From the NCBI GenBank assembly GCA_902581045.1, contig CACHMU010000001.1:17676-81675 (forward strand): a stretch of DNA of 64,000 bases. Direction: 5' to 3'. The stretch is from an uncultured Fidelibacterota bacterium (GTDB lineage: Bacteria; Fidelibacterota; Marinisomatia; Marinisomatales; TCS55). Below are positions 8,462 to 16,989 of this stretch, piece by piece (the stretch's first letter is position 1; each line of letters starts with the position of its first letter). Below the pieces are notes generated by a model. The model had not been told where the DNA came from. It was given only the letters and a program-made list of their open reading frames with translations, and searched no databases. The position numbers and the translations under genes were made by a program.

Positions 8462-9868
8462 ATGGCACATATAAAATTTCAGAGAACAATAGCAAATCAA
8501 ACATCCTGTATAGGGGTTGGATTACATACAGGGGTTGAATCAAAAATTACTTTTAAGCCTGCTCCAGAAAATTATGGAATCCGATTTAAGAGAACAGATA
8601 TAGAGGGTGGATTAGAAATTAGAGCAGATATTGATCATGTTGTTGATATTTCTAGAGGGACAACGATTGAAGAAAATGGAGTAAGAATCCATACCGTTGA
8701 GCATGCATTGGCAGCCTGCGTTGGTATCGGTCTAGACAATGTATTAATCGAATTAACTGATAAGGAACCTCCAGTTATGGATGGAAGTTCAATTGATTTT
8801 GTTGAGGCTCTTTTAAAAGCAGGGATTGTAAAACAAGATGCCCCTAGAAACTATCTTCATATTGATGAGGCTGTAGGTTATTCAGATCCTTCAAGAGGCG
8901 TTGATATTCATATAATGCCATCGGATCAATTCAGAGTAACGTTTATGATTGATTATGAATATAAAACACTGGGTACGCAATTTACTACAATGGAAGAATT
9001 GGAGAAAAACTTTGCAAAAGACATAGCTCCAGCACGAACATTCTGTTTTTTAAGTGAGGTTGAAACTCTTAAAGAAGAAGGTTTAATTAAAGGTGGGAAT
9101 TTAGATAATGCGGTAGTGATTGTGGATAAAGAAATTGATCAACAAGAAGCTCAAAATTTAAAGAAGCTATTTGGTATAAATACAAAAATTAGTCTTGGTG
9201 CAAATGGAACATTAAATGGAAAAGAATTAAGATTTGAGAATGAACCTGTGCGACATAAGGCACTTGATCTTATAGGTGATTTAGCATTGCTAGGTATGCC
9301 ACTTCAAGGACATGTCATTGCTTCTAAAAGTGGACATGCAGCAAATGTAGAATTAGTAAAAAAGATTAAAAAAGTTTATCAGAAAAAAATTCTACAGCAA
9401 AAATATCAACATTTTGATAAAGGCGGTTTTATTGATATTAATTCTATTTTAAATCTTCTTCCGCACCGCTATCCATTTGTTTTGGTAGATCGTATTGTTG
9501 ATATTACCCCTGGAGAAAAATTAACAGCATTTAAAAATGTCACGATTAATGAACCTTTTTTCCAGGGACATTTCCCTACCCAACCAGTAATGCCCGGTGT
9601 TTTAGTTCTAGAAGCAATGGCGCAAGCCGGTGCATTTTTAGTATTAAATAGTATTGATAATCCAATGAAAAAGAATATGTTTTTCTCTGCTCTATCGGAT
9701 TCAAAGTTTCGTCATCCGATTATACCTGGTGACCAACTACGCCTTGAGATGTCAGTTGATAAATTTCGCTTAGGAACTGCATTACTTATAGGTAAGGGCT
9801 ATGTAGGGGACAAACTTGTTGCTGAAGGAAAATTAAAAGCAACGGTGGTGGACCGGGCAGGAGCCTGA
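8462..9868 (+). CDS. lpxC-fabZ: Bifunctional LpxC deacetylase / FabZ dehydratase
   Basis: A natural fusion of 468 residues. The N-terminal part (about 1-310) is UDP-3-O-acyl-N-acetylglucosamine deacetylase, the committed step of lipid A synthesis. Its zinc and catalytic residues are visible in HTVEH (about 77-81), HKALDLIGD and SGHAAN. The C-terminal part (about 325-468) is the 3-hydroxyacyl-ACP dehydratase FabZ, with LPHRYPF (catalytic His), GHFPTQPVMPG and LEAMAQAGA (catalytic Glu). The fusion joins two enzymes that draw on the same 3-hydroxyacyl-ACP pool and is known from Bacteroidota and relatives. The end of the gene contains the ribosome binding site of lpxA. Confidence 0.96.
   Translation: MAHIKFQRTIANQTSCIGVGLHTGVESKITFKPAPENYGIRFKRTDIEGGLEIRADIDHVVDISRGTTIEENGVRIHTVEHALAACVGIGLDNVLIELTDKEPPVMDGSSIDFVEALLKAGIVKQDAPRNYLHIDEAVGYSDPSRGVDIHIMPSDQFRVTFMIDYEYKTLGTQFTTMEELEKNFAKDIAPARTFCFLSEVETLKEEGLIKGGNLDNAVVIVDKEIDQQEAQNLKKLFGINTKISLGANGTLNGKELRFENEPVRHKALDLIGDLALLGMPLQGHVIASKSGHAANVELVKKIKKVYQKKILQQKYQHFDKGGFIDINSILNLLPHRYPFVLVDRIVDITPGEKLTAFKNVTINEPFFQGHFPTQPVMPGVLVLEAMAQAGAFLVLNSIDNPMKKNMFFSALSDSKFRHPIIPGDQLRLEMSVDKFRLGTALLIGKGYVGDKLVAEGKLKATVVDRAGA
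9859..9863 (+). promoter_or_regulatory. Shine-Dalgarno of lpxA
   Basis: AGGAG sits within the last codons of lpxC-fabZ, nine bases before the ATT at 9873. There is no ATG, GTG or TTG at a usable distance in the lpxA frame, so this site supports ATT as initiator. Confidence 0.7.
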
Positions 9869-9872
9869 TCCC

Positions 9873-10640
9873 ATTTCCATACATCAAACAGCAATAGTTT
9901 CACCAAAAGCCAACATAGGTCAAAATATTGATGTTGGACCATATACAATTATTGAAGAAAATGTAATAATTGGCGATAATACCTCTATTGGCAATCATAA
10001 TACGATTTGTTCTGGAACATCAATTGGTGCCAATTGTAAAATTTTTCATAATACATCATTAGGTGAAACCCCTCAGGATATGAAATATGATGGCGAAAAA
10101 ACTCAAACAATAATAGGCGATAATGTCACTATACGAGAATCTGTAACAATAAATCGAGGTACAGTAGCTTTTGGTAAAACACTTGTTGGAAATAATGTCT
10201 TATTGATGACAGGAACTCATATAGCTCATGATTGTATAGTGGGTAATAATGTGGTGATGGCAAATCTTGCTACCTTAGGAGGGCATGTAGAGATAGGTGA
10301 TTGGGCAAATATAGGTGGAGGAGTTATGGTACATCAATTTGTAAAAGTTGGTACACAATCACTAATTGGCGGTGGTTTTACAGCTAAACAAGATGTTCCT
10401 CCTTATATTATTGTATCAGGTGCACCATTACGTTTTGTTGGGATAAATAAAATTGGATTAGAAAGAAGAGGTTTTGGGAAAGAGACTAGAGAAATAATTA
10501 AGCAAGCATATAGAAAATATTTTGTATCTAAGTTTAATCGAGGTCAAGCAATCGACTACATTAAAAGAAGTCTGCCTCAGATTGAAGAAATAAAAAATAT
10601 AGTTGAGTTTATAGATTCAAGTGAACGAGGTATTATTTAA
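9873..10640 (+). CDS. lpxA: UDP-N-acetylglucosamine acyltransferase, apparent ATT start
   Basis: LpxA catalyses the first acylation of lipid A synthesis. The frame encodes a complete enzyme of about 255 residues: an opening S-I-H-Q-T-A-I-V that matches the family's M-S-I-H start, hexapeptide repeats, the active-site segment GTHIAHD, and the C-terminal helical domain. The first conventional start codon is an ATG at 10080, which would remove about 69 residues of the beta-helix. Upstream, the frame has no ATG, GTG, TTG or CTG back to a stop at 9834. The ATT at 9873 aligns with the family initiator and follows an AGGAG at nine bases. It begins four bases after the lpxC-fabZ stop. Confidence 0.9.
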   Translation: MSIHQTAIVSPKANIGQNIDVGPYTIIEENVIIGDNTSIGNHNTICSGTSIGANCKIFHNTSLGETPQDMKYDGEKTQTIIGDNVTIRESVTINRGTVAFGKTLVGNNVLLMTGTHIAHDCIVGNNVVMANLATLGGHVEIGDWANIGGGVMVHQFVKVGTQSLIGGGFTAKQDVPPYIIVSGAPLRFVGINKIGLERRGFGKETREIIKQAYRKYFVSKFNRGQAIDYIKRSLPQIEEIKNIVEFIDSSERGII

Positions 10641-11304
10641 ATTTATCAAACATTTGATTCGCTACTCAATTTTATTCATCCCAGGATCGATTTTATTTAC
10701 CCAATGGTCTTCATTTGAATTATCTAATGTAAATAAGAAATCTGAATCTATATTTAGATATGCTGGAATAATTTCAGCAAATGATTCCCCAATTGATATA
10801 AAAAGTGATCGTAGAGTATCTATTATGGGTACAATAAAGAAAGATCAATCACTTAATGGTTTAGTCCCTATTTTACAGGGTAAAATAAAAATCTCATGGA
10901 ATTTATCAATTAAAGGAAGAATGGCAAGTTTTGCTTCAAATGAGCGTTCCATACAAATGTATGGTTGGGGTTTGACTTTTAAGCCAGGATCAGTTGATGA
11001 GCCTTTACGGTGGAGGATTCTTTTTAATTCTGGCAGTTTGAATTCTCATAATCAACTAAAGGTTTCATCAATCAGTTCAACAGCTGTAAGATTAGTAAAA
11101 TGGAAAACTTTTCCCATTCATTATGGGTTTGGAACAAATATTATTAATGGAATTTCATTACAAGAATCAACTAATTTTAAACTTCATTATAATTTTATTT
11201 TATTTGGTTTATCAAAGAATTTTTCTGGGTTAGTAGTATCTCCCCAAATACTATTAGGTAGAAATAATAATTATTTTTCAATAAATATTTTAGCCTCCTT
11301 TTAA
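10621..11304 (+). CDS. Exported protein of unknown function
   Basis: A 227-residue protein overlapping the end of lpxA by 20 bases (GTG start at 10621). A basic/hydrophobic N-terminus (about residues 5-27) looks like a signal peptide or anchor. The rest has alternating polar/aromatic strands (for example RMASFASNERSIQMYGWG, HYGFGTNI) and ends in a phenylalanine, which would fit a small outer-membrane or periplasmic beta protein. I do not recognise the family. Its place inside the lipid A/isoprenoid operon suggests an envelope role, but this is inference. Confidence 0.65.
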   Translation: MNEVLFKFIKHLIRYSILFIPGSILFTQWSSFELSNVNKKSESIFRYAGIISANDSPIDIKSDRRVSIMGTIKKDQSLNGLVPILQGKIKISWNLSIKGRMASFASNERSIQMYGWGLTFKPGSVDEPLRWRILFNSGSLNSHNQLKVSSISSTAVRLVKWKTFPIHYGFGTNIINGISLQESTNFKLHYNFILFGLSKNFSGLVVSPQILLGRNNNYFSINILASF

Positions 11305-11307
11305 AAC

Positions 11308-12462
11308 ATGAAAAACATTACTATTCTTGGATCAACAGGGTCAATTGGTGTAAATACTTTAAATGTTATAGATAATTTGGATCAAGATTATAATATTGTT
11401 GGTTTAAGTGCTAATACGAGTGCAAATACTATTCTAAGTCAGATAAAAAAATACAAACCTGAAGTTGTTGCAATTGCTGATTTAAATACAGCGGGATTTG
11501 TTAAAGAGCAATTAAAAGGTTATGATATTACAATTTTACCAGGTAGATCCGGATTATTAGAACTATCTAGTAGAAATGATGTAGATTTATTATTCAACGC
11601 ATTAGTTGGTTCATCCGGAATGGAGCCAACTCTATGTGCAATAAAATCATCAGTAGATGTTGCTTTAAGTAATAAAGAAAGCCTAGTAATGGCTGGTGAT
11701 ATTATTGAATCAGAAAAAATTAAATCTGGCGCAAAGATTTTCCCTGTCGATAGTGAGCATTCTGCGATTTGGCAATGCCTAGCTGGAGAAAAAATTGATC
11801 AAGTTGAAAAAATAATACTTACTGGAAGTGGTGGTCCATTTAGGAATAGAGATATTGATACTCTTATTGATGTTAAGGTTAGCGATGCATTAAATCATCC
11901 TAATTGGGAAATGGGTAAAAAAATTACAATTGATTCAGCTTCAATGATGAATAAAGGATTAGAAGTAATTGAAACTAAATGGCTTTTTGGAATAGACTGG
12001 GATAAAATAGAAATAGTTATTCATCCTGAATCAATCATTCATTCCATGGTAGAGTTCAAAGATAAATCAGTAAAAGCTCAAATGGGAGTCCCAGATATGA
12101 AAGTTCCTATTCAATATGCTTTAACCTATCCAGATCGCAAAGTAGCAGAGTGGGAATCATTAGATTTATCAAAAATTGGCTCTTTAAACTTTGAACCACC
12201 AAGTTTTAAGAGATTTCCATGCATAAGTTTAGCATATGAAACATTAAAAAAAGGAGGAAGTTATCCTGCTGTTTTAAATGTTGCAAATGAGCAAGCCGTT
12301 TATAGATTCTTAAATAATGAAATTAGTTTCATAGACATTCCTATTATCATTGAAAAAGCCTGTGAAAAACATGAATACATTAAACAACCATCATTAGAAG
12401 AACTGATATATATAGAAACTTGGACTATAAATTTTGTAAAATCATTTGAAGGAAAAAAATAA
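11308..12462 (+). CDS. dxr: 1-deoxy-D-xylulose-5-phosphate reductoisomerase
   Basis: The second enzyme of the non-mevalonate isoprenoid pathway, converting DXP to MEP with NADPH. The 384-residue length is typical. Visible motifs are the nucleotide-binding GSTGSIG at the N-terminus, NKESLVMAG, the metal/substrate residues in PVDSEHSA, GSGGPFR, and NWEMGKKITIDSASMMNKG. It supplies precursors for UppS in the same operon and directly precedes rseP, a widespread pairing. Confidence 0.97.
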   Translation: MKNITILGSTGSIGVNTLNVIDNLDQDYNIVGLSANTSANTILSQIKKYKPEVVAIADLNTAGFVKEQLKGYDITILPGRSGLLELSSRNDVDLLFNALVGSSGMEPTLCAIKSSVDVALSNKESLVMAGDIIESEKIKSGAKIFPVDSEHSAIWQCLAGEKIDQVEKIILTGSGGPFRNRDIDTLIDVKVSDALNHPNWEMGKKITIDSASMMNKGLEVIETKWLFGIDWDKIEIVIHPESIIHSMVEFKDKSVKAQMGVPDMKVPIQYALTYPDRKVAEWESLDLSKIGSLNFEPPSFKRFPCISLAYETLKKGGSYPAVLNVANEQAVYRFLNNEISFIDIPIIIEKACEKHEYIKQPSLEELIYIETWTINFVKSFEGKK

Positions 12463-12474
12463 TATAAGGGAACT

Positions 12475-13644
12475 ATGACCACACTATTTGCAGCAATAAT
12501 ATTAATTGGTATAATTGTTTTCATTCATGAATTAGGCCACTATTTAGCCGCACGTTCAATTGGTGTTAAGGTTGAGCGTTTTTCAGTGGGTTTCCCACCA
12601 AGATTAATGACATTTACTTCTATTCCAAATGGATGGGAATTTCGATTATTTTTTTATAAAAAGAATAATGAAGGTAAATATTTATGGACAACAATTAAAA
12701 AATCAAAAATTACTATATCAGGACGAAAAGGTACTGGGACTGAATATTGTTTAGCGATTATTCCTTTTGGAGGCTATGTAAAAGTTGCAGGTATAATTGA
12801 TGAAAGTATGGATGTAAAATATGAAAATAAACCATATGAATTAATGAGTAAACCTAAATGGAAACAAATTTGGTTTCAAAGTGCTGGAGTTATTATGAAC
12901 TTGGTTTTAGCTTTTGTTATTTTTACAGGACTATCAAATTATAGTGGAAAAATTATTCCATCAGATGAACCGATAATTAATGAAATTATACCTGATTTTC
13001 CAGCATATAAATATGGTTTGCAGATTGGCGATAGAATTCAATCAGTTAATGGTAAAAACATCACATCTTGGGGTGATTTAACAAATGAAATTCATCAGCG
13101 TCCAAATCAAGACTTAGACCTAATAATATTAAGAAATGAAAAATCCTTAAATATTTCACTTACTTCAATCTCCCAAATTAACCCTTCAACAGGTGATTCC
13201 ATTGGAATTATAGGAATGCGTCCAAAATATGAATCCTTCCCTGTTAGTATGATTGAAAGTATGAATATGGGGTTTGGAGCTACTATCCGTGGGTTTGGGA
13301 TGGCTATTTTGACGATTAAAATGCTTACTTCAGGACAAGCTTCAATGAAAGAATTAGGTGGCCCAATCATGATTGCCCAGTTAGCGGGTCAATCTGCGAA
13401 AGCAGGTTGGATACCATTTCTAACTCTGATGGCATTAATAAGCTGTAATATAGCTTTTATAAATATATTACCTATTCCTGGATTAGATGGAGGACATATT
13501 TTTATGACACTTATTGAGGGAATTATAAGAAGGCCACTTACAATAAAAATGCGTTTAGCTATTCAACAAGTTGGAATGCTATTAATTTTGATGTTGATGA
13601 TTACAGTAATTGTAAATGATATAGGAAGATTATTTGGTAATTAA
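12475..13644 (+). CDS. rseP: Site-2 protease RseP family
   Basis: An intramembrane zinc metalloprotease of 389 residues. HELGH (18-22) in the first membrane segment carries the zinc-binding histidines and catalytic Glu. The third ligand lies in NILPIPGLDGGH near residue 335-346. One PDZ domain is visible (about 170-235, IQSVNGKNITSWGDL), where E. coli RseP has two. A cytoplasmic insert with FGGYVKVAG follows the first segment, as usual. It would cleave membrane-bound anti-sigma factors or signal-peptide remnants. It ends the envelope operon, and its stop overlaps that of the convergent gene. Confidence 0.95.
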   Translation: MTTLFAAIILIGIIVFIHELGHYLAARSIGVKVERFSVGFPPRLMTFTSIPNGWEFRLFFYKKNNEGKYLWTTIKKSKITISGRKGTGTEYCLAIIPFGGYVKVAGIIDESMDVKYENKPYELMSKPKWKQIWFQSAGVIMNLVLAFVIFTGLSNYSGKIIPSDEPIINEIIPDFPAYKYGLQIGDRIQSVNGKNITSWGDLTNEIHQRPNQDLDLIILRNEKSLNISLTSISQINPSTGDSIGIIGMRPKYESFPVSMIESMNMGFGATIRGFGMAILTIKMLTSGQASMKELGGPIMIAQLAGQSAKAGWIPFLTLMALISCNIAFINILPIPGLDGGHIFMTLIEGIIRRPLTIKMRLAIQQVGMLLILMLMITVIVNDIGRLFGN

Positions 13645-14345
13645 CTAACTTTTTTTAATAAAAGTGTCATTGATCCAAACTTCATTTTAATTTGAATTTT
13701 GACTGGTAATCTATTCTGATCATCACTTATCCAAATTTGAATATCACCTTGATTTTTAAATAAATTTTTTCCTTCTTGATATGGGCGTATTACTGTACAA
13801 ATATAATTTCCTAGTTCAGTGCTGATAGTTTCTTTACCTTTAATTTGTAATTTGTAATCCACAATCCTTTTGCCCTCGAATGATGAAAAAGACATGATTT
13901 CATTTTCTTTTAGTGGTATTGTTCTTAAATAATAAAATAATGAAAAACTATCTCGTGCTTTAAAGTCAATAGGAACTTTCTCATTCGAAGTCGTGGCAAT
14001 AGATTTTTTATAATCAAATTTGACATTTATTTTATTTTTATAATTTCCTTGATTAATATCTTTTATTAATTGATGTGTAAAAAACTCTTCTTTATCTATC
14101 CAGATATCAATTTTATCTCTTATTTTAAATAATCTGTCTGCTAGGCCTTTAGTTTTAGCATAATAGGTAACATGATATGAGTCAATATTATTTATTTTTT
14201 CTATTTCAGATATTTTCAATTTTGCTTCACCAACTCGTACAAGATTAAATTCTGCATAATATTGTAAAGACTCTCCAACTTTAAATGGAATCTGACCAAC
14301 TACAAAATTTAAATAAAATAGGAAAAAATACTTTTTGTAATTCAT
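13641..14345 (-). CDS. DUF3108 family exported protein
   Basis: A 234-residue protein with a signal peptide (ending near VVGQ) and the pattern of DUF3108: FKVGESLQYYAEFNLVRVGEAKL at the front, then alternating beta strands, an FSLFYYLR segment and a late ISDDQNRLPVKIQIKMKFG. Members are periplasmic or outer-membrane beta proteins with no firmly established role. It overlaps the downstream stop of rseP by four bases (convergent) and is coupled to the Sua5-type gene upstream by a four-base overlap. Confidence 0.75.
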   Translation of the reverse strand: MNYKKYFFLFYLNFVVGQIPFKVGESLQYYAEFNLVRVGEAKLKISEIEKINNIDSYHVTYYAKTKGLADRLFKIRDKIDIWIDKEEFFTHQLIKDINQGNYKNKINVKFDYKKSIATTSNEKVPIDFKARDSFSLFYYLRTIPLKENEIMSFSSFEGKRIVDYKLQIKGKETISTELGNYICTVIRPYQEGKNLFKNQGDIQIWISDDQNRLPVKIQIKMKFGSMTLLLKKVS

Positions 14346-14929
14346 TTTCTTATGGTTTTTAATTTATAATTTTCAAGTTTGTAAATAGTTGAGCCTTTTA
14401 AGTAATTATTTTTACCATCATCAATAAGTAAATCAAATTCTCCATTGAACAAATCAAATATTTTTTTTGGATCATTTAATGGTTTTTTTCCTGACCGATT
14501 TACAGAGGTAGTCGTAATTGGCCGGTCTATTATTTGACATATATTTTGTGCAAATTTATGATTGGGTAACCTAACTCCCAATGTTTCATCTTTTCCCATA
14601 ATTGACTTATCTACTACTCCACTTTTAACAGGTAAAATAATAGTAGTATATCCTTTCAAATTTTTTCTAATTATTTGGGCTTGATTATTATCTATCTTAG
14701 CGCAAGATATGACAGTTTCTATATCTTTCATAATAACACTAATTGGACCTTTTCTACCTTTTATTTTATTAAGCTTATTGATTGCTGATTTATTTTTTGC
14801 GTCAACACCAAAACCATATAATGTATCGGTAGGATAAACAATAATGCCTCCTTTTTGCACAACGTCAGCAGCATATAATGTAGATTTTTTGGAATTTAAA
14901 TTGAGTCTTTGCGTTATCTTAATGTTCAT
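14342..14929 (-). CDS. Sua5/YciO/YrdC family, threonylcarbamoyl-AMP synthase
   Basis: A 195-residue YrdC-fold protein. The family makes threonylcarbamoyl-AMP from threonine, bicarbonate and ATP for the t6A modification of tRNAs reading ANN codons. The diagnostic stretch GGIIVYPTDTLYGFGVDA is near residue 28, followed by NKIKGRKGPISVIM (basic RNA/nucleotide site) and late TTTSVNRSGKKPL. It is close to the length of E. coli TsaC and lacks the C-terminal Sua5 domain. It overlaps both neighbours and belongs to a compact minus-strand operon. Confidence 0.88.
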   Translation of the reverse strand: MNIKITQRLNLNSKKSTLYAADVVQKGGIIVYPTDTLYGFGVDAKNKSAINKLNKIKGRKGPISVIMKDIETVISCAKIDNNQAQIIRKNLKGYTTIILPVKSGVVDKSIMGKDETLGVRLPNHKFAQNICQIIDRPITTTSVNRSGKKPLNDPKKIFDLFNGEFDLLIDDGKNNYLKGSTIYKLENYKLKTIRK

Positions 14930-15785
14930 ATATATTTGTTGATTTCCATTTGCGATGAAACCAAAAATAATGATCAGGATACCGTTTAATAATTTTCTCT
15001 AAATTATTTGTATAAATTTGCGAAATGTTTTCTACAGATAGATTAGATTTTATTTTTATTTCAGAAAATGAAATTACAATTGTACCATCAGGCTCCATAT
15101 AGCTGACAGAAAATATCATCGGTGCATCAGTTTTTATATGAAATTTAGCGGCACCCTTAGGGGTGTATGTAGGTTTATTAAAAAAATTAACCCTAACTCC
15201 ATTTTTTCTTGCATCTTGATCGCTAGCTAAAATAACTATTTTCTTTTTTTTAATTAATTCGTAGATCTTGTTAATTGAAGATTTTCTATAAATATGATTC
15301 ATACCATAAGATTCTCGAATTTCTTTAAAGAATAAATCTGCCCCCTTGTTAGCTTGTTTTTGAATAACTCCCCAAATAGGATAATTATTCATACCGAACC
15401 ATGCTCCCCACTTCTCCCATAAGCCGAAATGTGCCGTTAGAAGTATTAGTCCTTTCTCTTTTTTAATTGCCTTATCAAAAATGTCTTGGTTTTCTATTTT
15501 ATATTTAATTTTTTGATATGAATTAGGTAGTGACAAAAAATCAATAAAATTATTTATAACTATTTGATAACTGCGTTTTAATTGTTTGTTTACCCAATGA
15601 TGATTCATTTCAGGAAAAGCAGTTTTAATATTTTTAAAGGCTTCTTTCTTTCTAATTGGAACAAAATTGTAAACAAACGCGGCTAACTTAATAGCAAGTT
15701 TTCTTCTATCAATCTCTGAAATATTTCGTGATTTTTTAGATATTAATTTTAATAATATATATGTTAATTGATCTTTGAAATTCAT
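14919..15785 (-). CDS. Lysophospholipid/lipid A acyltransferase (LpxL/HtrB-like)
   Basis: A 288-residue inner-membrane acyltransferase of the LpxL/LpxM family, which adds secondary acyl chains to lipid A. It shows the HxxxxE catalytic motif as HFGLWE in LLTAHFGLWEKWG, a basic ASDQDARKNG segment, FNKPTYTPKGAA and a C-terminal YFWFHRKWK, all hallmarks of the family. It fits with the lipid A operon on the opposite strand nearby. Which acyl donor or position it uses cannot be told. Confidence 0.9.
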   Translation of the reverse strand: MNFKDQLTYILLKLISKKSRNISEIDRRKLAIKLAAFVYNFVPIRKKEAFKNIKTAFPEMNHHWVNKQLKRSYQIVINNFIDFLSLPNSYQKIKYKIENQDIFDKAIKKEKGLILLTAHFGLWEKWGAWFGMNNYPIWGVIQKQANKGADLFFKEIRESYGMNHIYRKSSINKIYELIKKKKIVILASDQDARKNGVRVNFFNKPTYTPKGAAKFHIKTDAPMIFSVSYMEPDGTIVISFSEIKIKSNLSVENISQIYTNNLEKIIKRYPDHYFWFHRKWKSTNIYEH

Positions 15786-15813
15786 TATAGATAATTTGGA
15801 TAATGATATAAAA

Positions 15814-16407
15814 TCAAATTAGTTTTTTCATTATTAATTTGATATTTTGGCTTAGTTCTTTTTCAGTATTATCATTGTGAATTACAAAATCTGCCACATT
15901 TACTTTTTCTTCTTCAGGCCATTGGAATTCCATGCGTCTTAGAATATCTTCTCTAGTTAAAGTCTGACGATCCAGAGCACGTTCCATTCTATTTTTTAAT
16001 TGTGCAGTTACTACTATTATATAGTCCATATGAACATCATAACCAGACTCATAAATCATTGCGCCATCTACAATAAAAACCTCATGCTCTCCTTTTTTTA
16101 ATTTTTTATCGAATGATTTATCAAGCAAGTCAAATACATAAGGATGGACTACAGAATTTAATTGACGTTGATGGTCAACATCTTGAAAAGCAATCCGCGA
16201 TAATTTTTCTTTATTTATTTTACCTGAAGCATCAATTATATCTGTTCCAAATTCAGTTATTAACTCATGCTGCACTAAATCATTTTTGGATATTAAATTT
16301 TTTGCTTCACTATCAGCATCAAAAATAAAAGCACCTAATTTTTCAAAATATTTACTAGCAGTACTTTTTCCACTCCCAATCCCACCTGTTAATCCTACTT
16401 TAAGCAT
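15814..16407 (-). CDS. coaE: Dephospho-CoA kinase
   Basis: The last enzyme of coenzyme A synthesis. The 197 residues open with the P-loop GLTGGIGSGKST, then FDADSEAKNL (substrate Asp), HPYVFD, and an RQTLTREDIL-type lid segment. Length and motifs are standard. The start overlaps the end of adk by eight bases, so the two are co-translated. Confidence 0.95.
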   Translation of the reverse strand: MLKVGLTGGIGSGKSTASKYFEKLGAFIFDADSEAKNLISKNDLVQHELITEFGTDIIDASGKINKEKLSRIAFQDVDHQRQLNSVVHPYVFDLLDKSFDKKLKKGEHEVFIVDGAMIYESGYDVHMDYIIVVTAQLKNRMERALDRQTLTREDILRRMEFQWPEEEKVNVADFVIHNDNTEKELSQNIKLIMKKLI

Positions 16408-16969
16408 ATTGATTTACAATTTTTATTATTTCATCATTAATATATTTGATTTCACCAACGCCATTAATTTTAATCAATAAACCTACATTATGATAATAGC
16501 TTAGCAATGGAGAGGTTTGATCTAAGTATATTTTTTGACGATTTTTTATGATTTCGATGGATTCATCACTCCTACCAGAAGTTAATCCTCTTTTTATTAA
16601 ACGATTAACCAATTCATCTTCATTAGCATATAAACTGATGACCGAATCTATTTTATGACCAATTTTCTTTAAAATTAGATTCAATCCTTTTGCTTGTTCA
16701 ATTGTACGGGGAAATCCATCTAATAAATAACCATTTTGCGCGTCATCTAGACATAAACGATCTTTCATCATTTTTAATAAAGTATCATCAGGAACTAATT
16801 CTCCTTTGTCAATAAATTCCTTAGCAAAATTTCCAATTGTTGTTTTTTTAGATATTTCTAATCTTAAAATATCACCTGTTGAAAGATGTAAAATGCCGTA
16901 TTTATTGCATAGGAGCTTTGCTTGAGTTCCTTTTCCAACACCAGGTGGACCTAAAAAAATAAGATTCAT
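16400..16969 (-). CDS. adk: Adenylate kinase, short form
   Basis: Interconverts AMP + ATP and 2 ADP. The protein is 189 residues from the ATG at 16969 (MNLIFLGPPGVGKGTQ). The longer frame reaching 17152 runs through the end of the transporter gene and is not used. P-loop GPPGVGKGT, the AMP-site LSTGDILR, LDGFPRT and RGLTSGRSDE are present. The LID is the short type with no zinc cysteines. It lies between the CNT transporter and coaE. Confidence 0.95.
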   Translation of the reverse strand: MNLIFLGPPGVGKGTQAKLLCNKYGILHLSTGDILRLEISKKTTIGNFAKEFIDKGELVPDDTLLKMMKDRLCLDDAQNGYLLDGFPRTIEQAKGLNLILKKIGHKIDSVISLYANEDELVNRLIKRGLTSGRSDESIEIIKNRQKIYLDQTSPLLSYYHNVGLLIKINGVGEIKYINDEIIKIVNQYA

Positions 16970-16989
16970 AACTAGAATAAATATTACTA

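Noticed and set aside
10080-10640. lpxA starting at ATG 10080
   Set aside because: It would delete about 69 residues of beta-helix that are encoded in frame just upstream and align with the family.
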